NCBI GenBank assembly: GCA_910588095.1
Contig: CAJUQH010000010.1
Span: 8,100-72,099 of the forward strand
Origin: an uncultured Eggerthellaceae bacterium
Lineage (GTDB): Bacteria; Actinomycetota; Coriobacteriia; Coriobacteriales; Eggerthellaceae
Direction: 5' to 3'
DNA length: 64,000 nt
Shown: in pieces, positions 1-7,747 of the stretch
Numbering within the stretch: position 1 is the stretch's first letter
Layout: each line of letters opens with the position of its first letter
The notes under the pieces: model-generated
What the model was told of the DNA's origin: nothing
Databases searched by the model: none
The model's input: the letters and a program-made list of their open reading frames with translations, nothing else
Translations under genes and position numbers: made by a program

Positions 1-131
1 GGTAATAAAATTGCGGTGTTTTCCCAGATAAAATCAGGAAATTAAGATATGTGGATTGGAGAATAGGTGATTAAAGCCCGGTTCGGGGCCGGTCATTTCC
101 CGGCATTTATGCAAGTTGCCTGGGAAGGCGT

Positions 132-1304
132 TTAAGCGATGGTGCCGCCGGCGAGCAGCACGTCGTCGTCGTAGACCACGAGGGCCTGGCCGGGTGCGGC
201 GGGGCGCTGGGGCTCGTCGAACTCGATCACGAGCGTGTCGGCATCGGGCTGGGTGGCGGTGGCGGGTTGCGGCACGTGGCGGTAATGGGTCTTGGCCATG
301 ACGCGGGTGGGGCCTTCGAGGGCCGTGGCGTCCACCATGGACACATCGTGCGCAGTCACGCGCGTGACCAGCGCTTCGTCGAGCGGGCCGACGGTCAGCG
401 TGTTGCTCTTGGCATCTTTCCCGCACACATAGAGCGCTTGCGGCGCGGCCACGCCGATGCCCTTGCGTTGGCCGAGGGTGTAGCGGGCGATGCCCTGGTG
501 GGTGCCCAGCAGCTTGCCGTCGTTGTCCACGATAGGGCCTGGCTTCAGCGTGCTAAGGTCGAACTCCCCATCGATGCTCGCAGCCCCGACGCCTTCCGCA
601 AGCGTTTCCGGACGGCCATCGCCTAGCGCTCCGCCATCGTAGGCGCCAGCGTCGCAAGCGGCAGAGTAGCGCTCAATGAACGCCACGTAGTCGCCGTCGG
701 GCACGAAGCAGATGTCCTGGCTGTCGGGCTTGCTCGCGCACGCGAACCCGCGCTCCTGCGCAAGGGCGCGCACCTGGGACTTGGTCAGCTCGCCCAGGGG
801 CAGCAGCAGGTGGGCCAGGTCGTCCTGGGTCGCGCGGAACAGCACGTAGCTCTGGTCCTTCGCTTCGTCGAGCGCACGGCGCAGCACCCAGCGCCCGCGG
901 ACCTCATCGAAGCCCACGCGAGCGTAATGGCCGGTGGCCACCGCATCGAGCCCTAGCGTGCGGCGTTGTTGCTGCAGCGCGGCCAGCTTCAGGTGGCGGT
1001 TGCAATCGATGCAGGGGTTGGGGGTGCGGCCGTCCAGGTAGACACGGCAGAAGCGCTCGACCACCTGGCTGCGGAACGTGTCGGCCATGTTCGCGACGTG
1101 ATGCTCGATGCCCAGGTTAGCGCAGAGCGCGCGGGCGTCTGCCGCCTCGCGTTGGGCCGCCGTCGCACCTTCCGCGGCCGCTGTGGCTACGGTGCCCTCC
1201 AGCAGGCTCATGGTGAGCCCCACGACCTCGTGGCCTTCGCCCTGCAATAGGGCGGCCATCACCGAGCTGTCGACCCCACCGCTCAGGGCGGCGAGCACCT
1301 TCAC
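132..1304 (-). CDS. mnmA: tRNA-specific 2-thiouridylase MnmA
   Basis: Thiolates U34 at the wobble position of Lys, Glu and Gln tRNAs, using ATP and a persulfide donor, in the cytoplasm. The protein is 390 aa, normal for the family. It opens with the PP-loop SGGVDSS (about residues 8-14), carries the catalytic cysteine in TPNPC (C98) and the second catalytic cysteine in DSQDICF (C199), and ends with the beta-barrel RNA-binding region. I chose the GTG start at 1304 because it puts the PP-loop at the usual distance from the N-terminus; the same frame stays open upstream but is not MnmA-like. The start overlaps the stop of the amidotransferase gene by 4 bases (GTGA), so the two are probably translationally coupled. 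A short Ala/Glu-rich insert sits at about residues 36-50. Confidence 0.95.
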   Translation of the reverse strand: MKVLAALSGGVDSSVMAALLQGEGHEVVGLTMSLLEGTVATAAAEGATAAQREAADARALCANLGIEHHVANMADTFRSQVVERFCRVYLDGRTPNPCIDCNRHLKLAALQQQRRTLGLDAVATGHYARVGFDEVRGRWVLRRALDEAKDQSYVLFRATQDDLAHLLLPLGELTKSQVRALAQERGFACASKPDSQDICFVPDGDYVAFIERYSAACDAGAYDGGALGDGRPETLAEGVGAASIDGEFDLSTLKPGPIVDNDGKLLGTHQGIARYTLGQRKGIGVAAPQALYVCGKDAKSNTLTVGPLDEALVTRVTAHDVSMVDATALEGPTRVMAKTHYRHVPQPATATQPDADTLVIEFDEPQRPAAPGQALVVYDDDVLLAGGTIA

Positions 1305-2344
1305 GCTGCGCCCTCCGTCGCGCCTTCGCTGCTGGCCGGGCCTTCCGTGAGGTTGCTGCTGCCACTGCCGTTGCCGTCGTGCCCGGCGCCCGCGCAGCCA
1401 GTGCGGCCCTCCCGCACGATGGAGATCGCCGCCGGGATCTGCTCCTCGCGCGGGGCTGCCTCGCTGCGGTCGGCTACGGTCAGCGTGGCGCATCCATCCA
1501 CGCGGCGGCTGCTGGTGGCGGCGGCCATGCGCACGAGGGCCGAGAACAGGTGCCCCATGGGCTGCTTGTCGGCGAAGAACTCCGGGTGCCACTGCACGCC
1601 CACCATGAACGAGCGGTCGTACACCTCCAACGCCTCCACCAAGCCGTCAGGGCCGTAGGCAGTGGGCCGCAGCAGCGGCGCCACGTCGCGCACGCCTTGG
1701 TGGTGCATGGAATTGGTGGGCACGCTCTCCACTTCCAGGATGTCGCCGAGCTTCGACGGATGCACGACGCTCACCACATGGCCCGGCGTGTCCCACGAGC
1801 CCTCCTGCCAGTGGCACACGCCCGCACGCGGCCCAGGAGCCGCATCGGCGCTGGCTGCCCTCGACCCGGCGCCCGCCGCCGCAGCAGCAGCCGCGCCCGC
1901 CCCCGCACCCCCGCCGAACTGATCCGCCAGGTCGGTGTACAGCGTGCCGCCGAAATGCACGTTCATCATCTGCATGCCACGGCAGATTCCCAGCACCGGC
2001 ACGTCGAAGCGGTAGGCGTACGACAGCACCAGGCACTCCACTTCCTCGCGCGTGGGCGTCAGGCGGCTGATGCCGTGCTGGATGGTGGGGTACGTGGCGC
2101 GGATGCGCTCCACGTCGGGGATGTACTGCTCGCCGTAGCGCTGGGAGTCTATGTCGTTGCCGCCGGTGAGGATGAACCCGTCGATCATGGGCAGCAGAGT
2201 CTCGTAGGTGGCGTCGTCGGGAGTCAGCGGCACCACGATGGGCACGCCTCCTGCCCCTACGATGGCATTCACGTAATGCTCGCGCACTGCTATGCTGCGC
2301 GTGTCGGGGCTATGGGAGGGCACGATGCCGATGATGGGTCGCAT
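1301..2344 (-). CDS. Class I glutamine amidotransferase / gamma-glutamyl-GABA hydrolase (peptidase C26) family
   Basis: Likely cleaves a gamma-glutamyl amide bond, as in PuuD; the real substrate is unknown. In the 347 aa product, GGNDIDSQRYGE (about 61-72) is a family signature, the nucleophile elbow is GICRGM with Cys121, and QWHPEF supplies His253 and Glu255, so the catalytic triad is complete. A 30-residue Gly/Ala-rich stretch (about 144-174) interrupts the fold shortly after the nucleophile and looks like a low-complexity insertion in a surface loop. The tail after about residue 275 is also non-family sequence. The ATG shares one base with the stop of the upstream membrane-protein gene (TGATG) and the stop overlaps the mnmA start, so the three genes form one coupled operon. 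No polyamine genes lie nearby, so a role in putrescine breakdown is not supported by context. Confidence 0.88.
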   Translation of the reverse strand: MRPIIGIVPSHSPDTRSIAVREHYVNAIVGAGGVPIVVPLTPDDATYETLLPMIDGFILTGGNDIDSQRYGEQYIPDVERIRATYPTIQHGISRLTPTREEVECLVLSYAYRFDVPVLGICRGMQMMNVHFGGTLYTDLADQFGGGAGAGAAAAAAAGAGSRAASADAAPGPRAGVCHWQEGSWDTPGHVVSVVHPSKLGDILEVESVPTNSMHHQGVRDVAPLLRPTAYGPDGLVEALEVYDRSFMVGVQWHPEFFADKQPMGHLFSALVRMAAATSSRRVDGCATLTVADRSEAAPREEQIPAAISIVREGRTGCAGAGHDGNGSGSSNLTEGPASSEGATEGAA

Positions 2345-3807
2345 CAGCGGGGCTCCTTCGGCTTGCGCTTCCACCCGCGCTGCTTGCGGTGGCCCCATTC
2401 CTCTTTCAGCTCCTCCGCATGGCGCTCCATGTCCTTGATGCTGAACGGCCGGTCGAACGCGTCGCGCTTGGCGAACAGCCACACCACCAGCAGCAGGCTG
2501 GCCGCGCCCACGCGGATGGTGCCCTCGAACAGGAACTCGCTGCCGGCGATGAGCACCAGCAGCGTTATGGTGAGGGCCCACGCCGTGCGGAAGCGCAGGA
2601 TGAGCCCGATGGCGCACACGATGAGCATCACCGAGCTTATGATGAGCGGCACGCCCACGAACAGCGCGCCGATGTTGATCCATTCCGTGAGCATGGTGAA
2701 CGGCGTGAACACGCCCGGCACGAACACCAGCCCCACGTTCACCAGGCCGATTATGAGCACGAGCGTGCCCGATATCCAAGCGATGTCCTTGTGCTTCTGC
2801 AGCTGGGTGGCCGTCTTCTTCGACGCGAAGAACCCCGACTGCGACAGCAGCGCCGCGCCGATGCAGAACGGTATCCAGAACATGATGCCGCGGTACACCA
2901 GCGCGATGGCGGTGGCAGTGGCGAGCGAGCAGCCATAAGCGGTCAATATGGCGGCGATGGATGCCTCGACCACGCCCACGCCTTGCGGTGTCGGGCTGAG
3001 GATGACCGATATGGCCGACACGGCGAAGGCCGCGATGAGCGCGCCCACGTGCTCGAACCCGAAGGCGTAGCCGATGGCCACCAGGCACGACATGTTCAGG
3101 ATGGCCGAGAACGACGCATAGGCCACCGTTATGAGCGTGCCCTTGGGGTTCTTCGCCAGGATGTGCGACGTGTTGATGAACGAGTGCGCCGTCTTGCGGC
3201 CCCAGCCCGCGCTCATGCTCTTGCGGATGACGCCCAGCACCTTGTTGAGCGCCGTCTCGATGCGCAGCATGATGCCGTACAGCACGCGCGGCTTGCGGTA
3301 CCCGATGAAGAACAGGCTCGACAGGGCCACCATCGTGGCGCCCAGCGCCAGGCCGCCGGCGATGAACAGCCAGTTCACGCGCCCCGAAAGCAGCATGGTC
3401 AAGAACCCGATGATGGATATGACGAACACCGCGGCGAAGTAGCCTATCTGCGAGAGGATGGCGCCGCCGGTAGCTTGCCCCGCGTCGCACCCGCGGCGGT
3501 GGGCGTCGTCGATGATGAAGGCCACGCCCGTGGCGCCCGAGAACAGGCAGAACGTGTTGATGAACACGAGCGAGAAGATGAGCACCACGTTGTGCCAGAA
3601 GCCGGTGCGGTGCCCCACGGCGTCGAAGGCAGCATCGTAGCTGGCCGCTTGGACGAAGTGACGCCCCAGCATGAGCAGGATGGATACCACGATGGGTATG
3701 AGCGCGCCGGTGGCAAGGGTGTTCACGAAATCGGCCAGGTAGTCGATGTTGGCGAGCAGGAAGCAGACGGCGATGATGCCAAGCACTAAGAGCAGTGCCT
3801 TCTTCAC
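2344..3807 (-). CDS. Lysylphosphatidylglycerol synthase TM-region / flippase-like membrane protein (UPF0104)
   Basis: A 487 aa polytopic membrane protein with roughly 11-13 hydrophobic segments. The motif SPTPQGVGVVEASI, about two thirds along, is the conserved signature of the LPG_synthase_TM/YbhN/AglD-like family. The family includes the flippase half of MprF and uncharacterised transporters of lipid-linked molecules. There is no C-terminal lysyltransferase domain, so this is a flippase-like protein and not an MprF synthetase. After the family domain the protein has about four extra hydrophobic segments and a basic cytoplasmic tail (KRKPKEPR). It is first in a coupled operon with the amidotransferase and mnmA. 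The substrate cannot be inferred from the context. Confidence 0.8.
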   Translation of the reverse strand: MKKALLLVLGIIAVCFLLANIDYLADFVNTLATGALIPIVVSILLMLGRHFVQAASYDAAFDAVGHRTGFWHNVVLIFSLVFINTFCLFSGATGVAFIIDDAHRRGCDAGQATGGAILSQIGYFAAVFVISIIGFLTMLLSGRVNWLFIAGGLALGATMVALSSLFFIGYRKPRVLYGIMLRIETALNKVLGVIRKSMSAGWGRKTAHSFINTSHILAKNPKGTLITVAYASFSAILNMSCLVAIGYAFGFEHVGALIAAFAVSAISVILSPTPQGVGVVEASIAAILTAYGCSLATATAIALVYRGIMFWIPFCIGAALLSQSGFFASKKTATQLQKHKDIAWISGTLVLIIGLVNVGLVFVPGVFTPFTMLTEWINIGALFVGVPLIISSVMLIVCAIGLILRFRTAWALTITLLVLIAGSEFLFEGTIRVGAASLLLVVWLFAKRDAFDRPFSIKDMERHAEELKEEWGHRKQRGWKRKPKEPR

Positions 3808-3920
3808 GCTTCCTCCTCGGCCGGGGCCTCAATGAACGGGGCTATTATATCGCACCTGGAAAAGCCCCGCCCAGCCATGGGGCGTTGGCGCCCGCGCATG
3901 CCCCTATATAAAGGCAGGGA

Positions 3921-3949
3921 AACAAAAAGCCCCGCCTGAGGCGGGGCTT
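3921..3949 (-). terminator. Intrinsic terminator of rpmB
   Basis: A 10-bp perfect stem (AAGCCCCGCC / GGCGGGGCTT) with a 3-nt loop. Read on the minus strand it is followed by TTTTTGTTT, so it ends transcription coming from rpmB. Confidence 0.9.
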
Positions 3950-4016
3950 GCATTCAAGGGAAGAAGGTCTTGCAGTGCGGTGGGCGGCAGGCCGCCCGAT
4001 AGCGCGTGCCAGGGCT

Positions 4017-4208
4017 TTAGGCGCGCTCGACCTTGCCGGCCTTCATGCAGCTCGTGCACACGCGGGCCTTGCGGACGCGGCCCTTGTCATCCTTGATGGT
4101 GATCTTCTGCACGTTCGGGTAGAACATGCGGTTGCTCACGCGGTGCGAGTGGCTGATGCTGCGGCCAGCGGAAGGCTGCTTACCGCAAATCTCACAGATC
4201 TTCGACAT
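4017..4208 (-). CDS. rpmB: 50S ribosomal protein L28
   Basis: A 63 aa ribosomal large-subunit protein. It begins MSKICEICGK and contains RSISHSHRVSNRMFYPN, both typical of L28. Two CxxC pairs (CEIC near the N-terminus, CTSC near the C-terminus) mark it as the zinc-binding (C+) form. An upstream ATG at 4217 is in frame but lies right against the Shine-Dalgarno (GGGGAG), while the ATG at 4208 sits 9 nt from it, so 4208 is the start. It is monocistronic, followed by its own terminator. In many Gram-positives rpmB lies divergently next to asp23 and fakA; here the MFS gene has come between them. Confidence 0.97.
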   Translation of the reverse strand: MSKICEICGKQPSAGRSISHSHRVSNRMFYPNVQKITIKDDKGRVRKARVCTSCMKAGKVERA

Positions 4209-4290
4209 GGTTATCATCTCCCCTTATGAGGTCATTTCCGTACAGCCTTGCTACTATATCACAGGCCCAGACGCGCCAACAAGGGGGTAA

Positions 4291-5583
4291 TTATGGCACG
4301 TTGCGCTTCAAGATGCGCAGGCACAGCAGCGCGGTGACGGGCACGGCGAAGGCCAGCACGGCCCCGAAGTCGAAGCTGGCCGCGGCGCCCCAGGTGTCCA
4401 CGATGATGCCGCTGACCGAGGGCCCGAAGGCCATGCCGCAGGTCATGCCCGCGTTCATCCAGGTGATGGCCTCGGTTATGCGGTCGCCGGGCACCGCGCG
4501 CTCGCAGGTGGCGTTTGCGGTTATGAGCAGCGGTGCGTAGAACAGCGCGGCGATGAGGGACACGATGAACAGCGACGTGGCCGAATCGATCAGGAACATG
4601 CTGCCGTAGGCGCAGCCGATGGCCACGGCCGCCGCGATCAGCTGGGCGTACTGCGGCACCCGCAGGCGCAGCATGCCGAACATGAAGCCCGTCACCATGG
4701 AAACGCACGACGCCACGATGAGAACGATGCCGGCTATGTTGGGGTTGCCCAGCTCTTCGGCCAGGGCCACGGTGGTGGCGTCGAACACGCCGAAGAAAGC
4801 GCCCACGAAGAACATGATGGCGAACAGCACCCGCACTGCCGATGACGTGCGTATGATGGCGGCCCGCTTGGCAGGGCGCCCAGCGGGTTCGGCGCCTTCC
4901 GCATCCTTGGCACCTTCCGCATCAGCATTCCCGCGCAGCTGATGGCTGGCAGCCCAGCCCGGCTCCGGCTCGGTGCTGCGCGACAGCGTGAGCAGCGCGG
5001 TGCCCGCCACGAAGGTGATGCCGCCGGCCAGCAAGCCGGCGATGGGTGCGATGGCCGACGCCAGCGCGATGGATATGGATGGGCTGAACATGAACCCGAT
5101 GTCGTCGAGCACGCCCTCGTAGGAGAACATGGTGCGCAGCTCGGGCGCGGCGCTGCCCAGGCGCCCTGAGCGTATGAGGTAGGTCCAGCGCGCGCGGGCG
5201 AGCGCTTCGGGGCGCGGCACGAAGCCCATGGGCACCGCGGCGGCGAGCAGCACCCACACCGGGCCGTGCAGCGACACGTTGGCCAGCATGATGGCGAGCC
5301 CCACCATGGTGACCGCGGCGGCTAGCGGCACCACCTTCGACTGGCCGCGCTCATCGACCTTCTTCGACACCCGCGGCGCGATGCAGAACGTGGAAAGCGC
5401 GATGACCGACGAGGTGAGGCCCGCGATGAAGAACGAGTACCCGGCCAGCGTGACCATGGTCACCGTGCCGATGTTCATCATGTAGGCGTAGAAGCGCATG
5501 AGGAAGCAGCCCGCATCGAATGCATAGGCCTGCCTCACGCGCAGCAGCGACGCGTACACCTTGGGGTCGAACTTCTGAGCCAT
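4291..5583 (-). CDS. Major facilitator superfamily transporter
   Basis: A 430 aa membrane protein with about 12 hydrophobic segments in two halves, separated by a hydrophilic loop near residues 215-245 that is rich in Ala, Glu, Gly and Lys. The segment between helices 2 and 3 (APRVSKKVDERGQSK) resembles the MFS loop-2/3 region. The later GFMFGMLRLRVPQYAQL region fits the second half. Nothing identifies a substrate; distant drug or sugar exporters are possible. It is transcribed away from asp23, with both starts within about 110 bp. Confidence 0.72.
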   Translation of the reverse strand: MAQKFDPKVYASLLRVRQAYAFDAGCFLMRFYAYMMNIGTVTMVTLAGYSFFIAGLTSSVIALSTFCIAPRVSKKVDERGQSKVVPLAAAVTMVGLAIMLANVSLHGPVWVLLAAAVPMGFVPRPEALARARWTYLIRSGRLGSAAPELRTMFSYEGVLDDIGFMFSPSISIALASAIAPIAGLLAGGITFVAGTALLTLSRSTEPEPGWAASHQLRGNADAEGAKDAEGAEPAGRPAKRAAIIRTSSAVRVLFAIMFFVGAFFGVFDATTVALAEELGNPNIAGIVLIVASCVSMVTGFMFGMLRLRVPQYAQLIAAAVAIGCAYGSMFLIDSATSLFIVSLIAALFYAPLLITANATCERAVPGDRITEAITWMNAGMTCGMAFGPSVSGIIVDTWGAAASFDFGAVLAFAVPVTALLCLRILKRNVP

Positions 5584-5689
5584 GCCCTCATTATAGAGAC
5601 TATGCGCACCCCGTTTCCAGGGGCGGCTCCCCTGATGGGGGCGCTCTGTTTGCGGTATACTTTCCCTTCGGTACTAGGAAGGAGCGCCT

Positions 5690-6037
5690 ATGAGCTCGAA
5701 CATCCCCGGAGACCTCCACGTTGCCAACGACGTGCTCGCCGACATGGTGGGCAACGCCGCCTTGGAATGCTACGGCGTGGTGGGCATGACCGCCGCCGAC
5801 ACCGACGGCGCCATGGCCAAGATACTGCCTGCCCATCGCCTGCGTCGCGGCGTGGTGGTGGAGAGCACCGAAGCGGGCGTGCACGTCGACCTGTACGTGG
5901 TCATCGAGTACGGCACGAACATCCTCACGGTGTCGCAGAACCTCATCGACCAGGTGAGCTTCGCGCTGACCGAGTACGCCCACGTGCCGCTGGCCGGCGT
6001 CGAGGTGCACGTGCAAGACATCAAGGTGCGCCGCTAG
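5690..6037 (+). CDS. Asp23/Gls24 family envelope stress response protein
   Basis: A 115 aa protein of the Asp23/Gls24 (YloU-like) family, known as membrane-associated envelope-stress factors and as a conserved neighbour of fatty-acid kinase genes. Visible family features are NAALECYGVVGM near residues 22-33, VDLYVVIEYG at mid-protein and VEVHVQDIKV at the end. An AGGAAGGAG Shine-Dalgarno sits 5 nt before the ATG, and a TATACT -10-like hexamer lies at 5656-5661. It is followed 25 bp later by the FakA-like gene, the order seen across Firmicutes and Actinobacteria. Confidence 0.9.
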   Translation: MSSNIPGDLHVANDVLADMVGNAALECYGVVGMTAADTDGAMAKILPAHRLRRGVVVESTEAGVHVDLYVVIEYGTNILTVSQNLIDQVSFALTEYAHVPLAGVEVHVQDIKVRR

Positions 6038-6062
6038 GCGCGACTCTATATAAGGAAACCAC

Positions 6063-7694
6063 ATGGCAACCACCTACACAGCCCTGGAGATGCTGGGCGC
6101 CATCGGCGCGGCGAGCCAGGCGCTTTCCAGCCGCAAGGACGAGATCAACCGCCTTAACGTGTTCCCGGTGCCCGACGGCGACACGGGCACCAACATGGCG
6201 CTGACCATCGAGAGCGTGGTGAAGAACCTGGGGCAGCTGACCCCGGCTTCCACCCCCGAGGACGTGCGCCGCGCCATAACCACCGGCGCGCTCATGGGCG
6301 CCCGCGGCAACTCGGGCGTCATCACGTCGCAGATACTGCGCGGCCTATGCGAGGGCATGGGCGACGCCGAGGAGCTGGACGTGCCCACGGTGGCTGCTGC
6401 GCTGGCCAAGGCCGAGGAAGTGGCGTTCCAGGCGGTGCGCAAGCCGGTGGAGGGCACCATTCTCACCGTGCTGCGCGACACCGCAGCCGCCGCCCACAAG
6501 GCCCGCAAGAAGAAGATGGGCCTGGAAGAGGCGCTGGAGCTCATCGTCGAGGCGGCTTACGAGTCGGTGCAGCGCACGCCTGAGCTGCTGCCGGTGCTGA
6601 AGGAGAACGGCGTGGTGGACGCCGGCGGCTTCGGCCTGGCCATCCTGTTCGACTCCTTCGTGGCGGCCCTGCTGGGCAAGGCGGGCACCTTGGGTGCCGA
6701 TTTCTCCTTCGCCGGGGCCGAGCCCAAGGTGGAGATCGAGCACGTGAACGACTGGGAAGGCTCGCAGTACCGCTATTGCAACGAGTTCCTGGTGGATTCC
6801 GACACGCTCGACAAGGAGGCGGCCCTGGAGTTCCTGGCCACCATGGGCGACTGCGAGCTGTGCGTGGGCGAGGTGCCCAAGTTCAAGGTGCACGTGCATT
6901 CCGACCACCCCGACCAGGTGCTGGCCTACTTCCTCGAGCAGGGCCAGGTGTCCGAGGTGTTCATCCACAACATGCAGCTGCAAGCCGAGGAGCGCAGCGC
7001 CAAGCTGGCGGCCGAGCAGGCCGACGCCGCGCCCAAGCCGCTGGGCTTCGTGGCCGTGGCGGCGGGAGAGGGCAACGCCGAGATTCTGCGCAGCCTGGGC
7101 GTCGACGTGGTGGTGTCGGGCGGCCAGACCATGAACCCCTCCACGAAGGACCTCCTGGACGCCGCGCAGCAGGTGAACGCCGAGGCGGTCGTGCTGCTGC
7201 CCGACAACTCCAACATCATCATGGCGGCCCAGAGCGCCTGCGAGCTGGCTGAGAAGCCCTGCGGCGTGGTGCCCACCCGCAGCGTGCCCGAGGCGTTCGC
7301 CGCGCTGTTCGCCGTGGACCCGGAAGCCTCGCTCGAGCAGAACGTCGAGGCCATGACCGAGGCGCTGGCCGACGTGCGCACCGGCGAGGTGACCACTGCC
7401 ATCAAGGACTCCAAGGACGCCCACGACAACCCTATCGTCGCAGGCGACGTCATCGGCATAGCCCAGGGCTCCATCGAGGTGGTGGCCCACAGCGTGGACG
7501 AGGCGGTCATGGGGCTGCTGGCGGCCATGGATGCCGACGACGCCGACACCTGCACGCTGCTGGCGGGCGAGGATATGGCCGAGGACGATTTCGAGGCGCT
7601 GGTGGAGGCGGTGGAGGCCGCCTACGAGGACCTGGACGTGGACGCGCACCGCGGCGGCCAGCCCCTGTACCCGGTCATCCTTTCCTTGGAATAG
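6063..7694 (+). CDS. FakA-like DAK phosphatase/kinase domain protein (YloV family)
   Basis: A 543 aa cytoplasmic protein of the FakA/YloV family, the ATP-binding subunit that phosphorylates fatty acids delivered by FakB. The N-terminal DAK2 (DhaL-like) domain has NVFPVPDGDTGTNM (about residues 28-41) for Mg-ATP, and GARGNSGVITSQILRG (about 79-94), the phosphate-binding signature. The middle and C-terminal domains match the family's DegV-like half (for example GIAQGSIEVV near the end). A FakB (DegV) subunit is not encoded here. The start has an AAGGA Shine-Dalgarno 6 nt upstream. It is in an operon with asp23, and recG follows after about 50 bp. Confidence 0.88.
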   Translation: MATTYTALEMLGAIGAASQALSSRKDEINRLNVFPVPDGDTGTNMALTIESVVKNLGQLTPASTPEDVRRAITTGALMGARGNSGVITSQILRGLCEGMGDAEELDVPTVAAALAKAEEVAFQAVRKPVEGTILTVLRDTAAAAHKARKKKMGLEEALELIVEAAYESVQRTPELLPVLKENGVVDAGGFGLAILFDSFVAALLGKAGTLGADFSFAGAEPKVEIEHVNDWEGSQYRYCNEFLVDSDTLDKEAALEFLATMGDCELCVGEVPKFKVHVHSDHPDQVLAYFLEQGQVSEVFIHNMQLQAEERSAKLAAEQADAAPKPLGFVAVAAGEGNAEILRSLGVDVVVSGGQTMNPSTKDLLDAAQQVNAEAVVLLPDNSNIIMAAQSACELAEKPCGVVPTRSVPEAFAALFAVDPEASLEQNVEAMTEALADVRTGEVTTAIKDSKDAHDNPIVAGDVIGIAQGSIEVVAHSVDEAVMGLLAAMDADDADTCTLLAGEDMAEDDFEALVEAVEAAYEDLDVDAHRGGQPLYPVILSLE

Positions 7695-7747
7695 GGAAGG
7701 CCCTTGTCTGTCGGCGGGCATCATGCGGATCATGAGGAAAGCACGCC

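Noticed and set aside
1..131. Possible gene at the left edge
   Set aside because: The region is AT-rich, shows no start with a ribosome site, and looks like the untranslated region after mnmA; a weak CCCG-AAC-CGGG hairpin on the minus strand is too short to call.
1379..2938. Long open frames antisense to the amidotransferase and membrane-protein genes, and similar long antisense frames over recG and others
   Set aside because: These are by-products of high GC content; their products are His/Arg/Gly-rich and match no family, while the opposite strand has clear genes.
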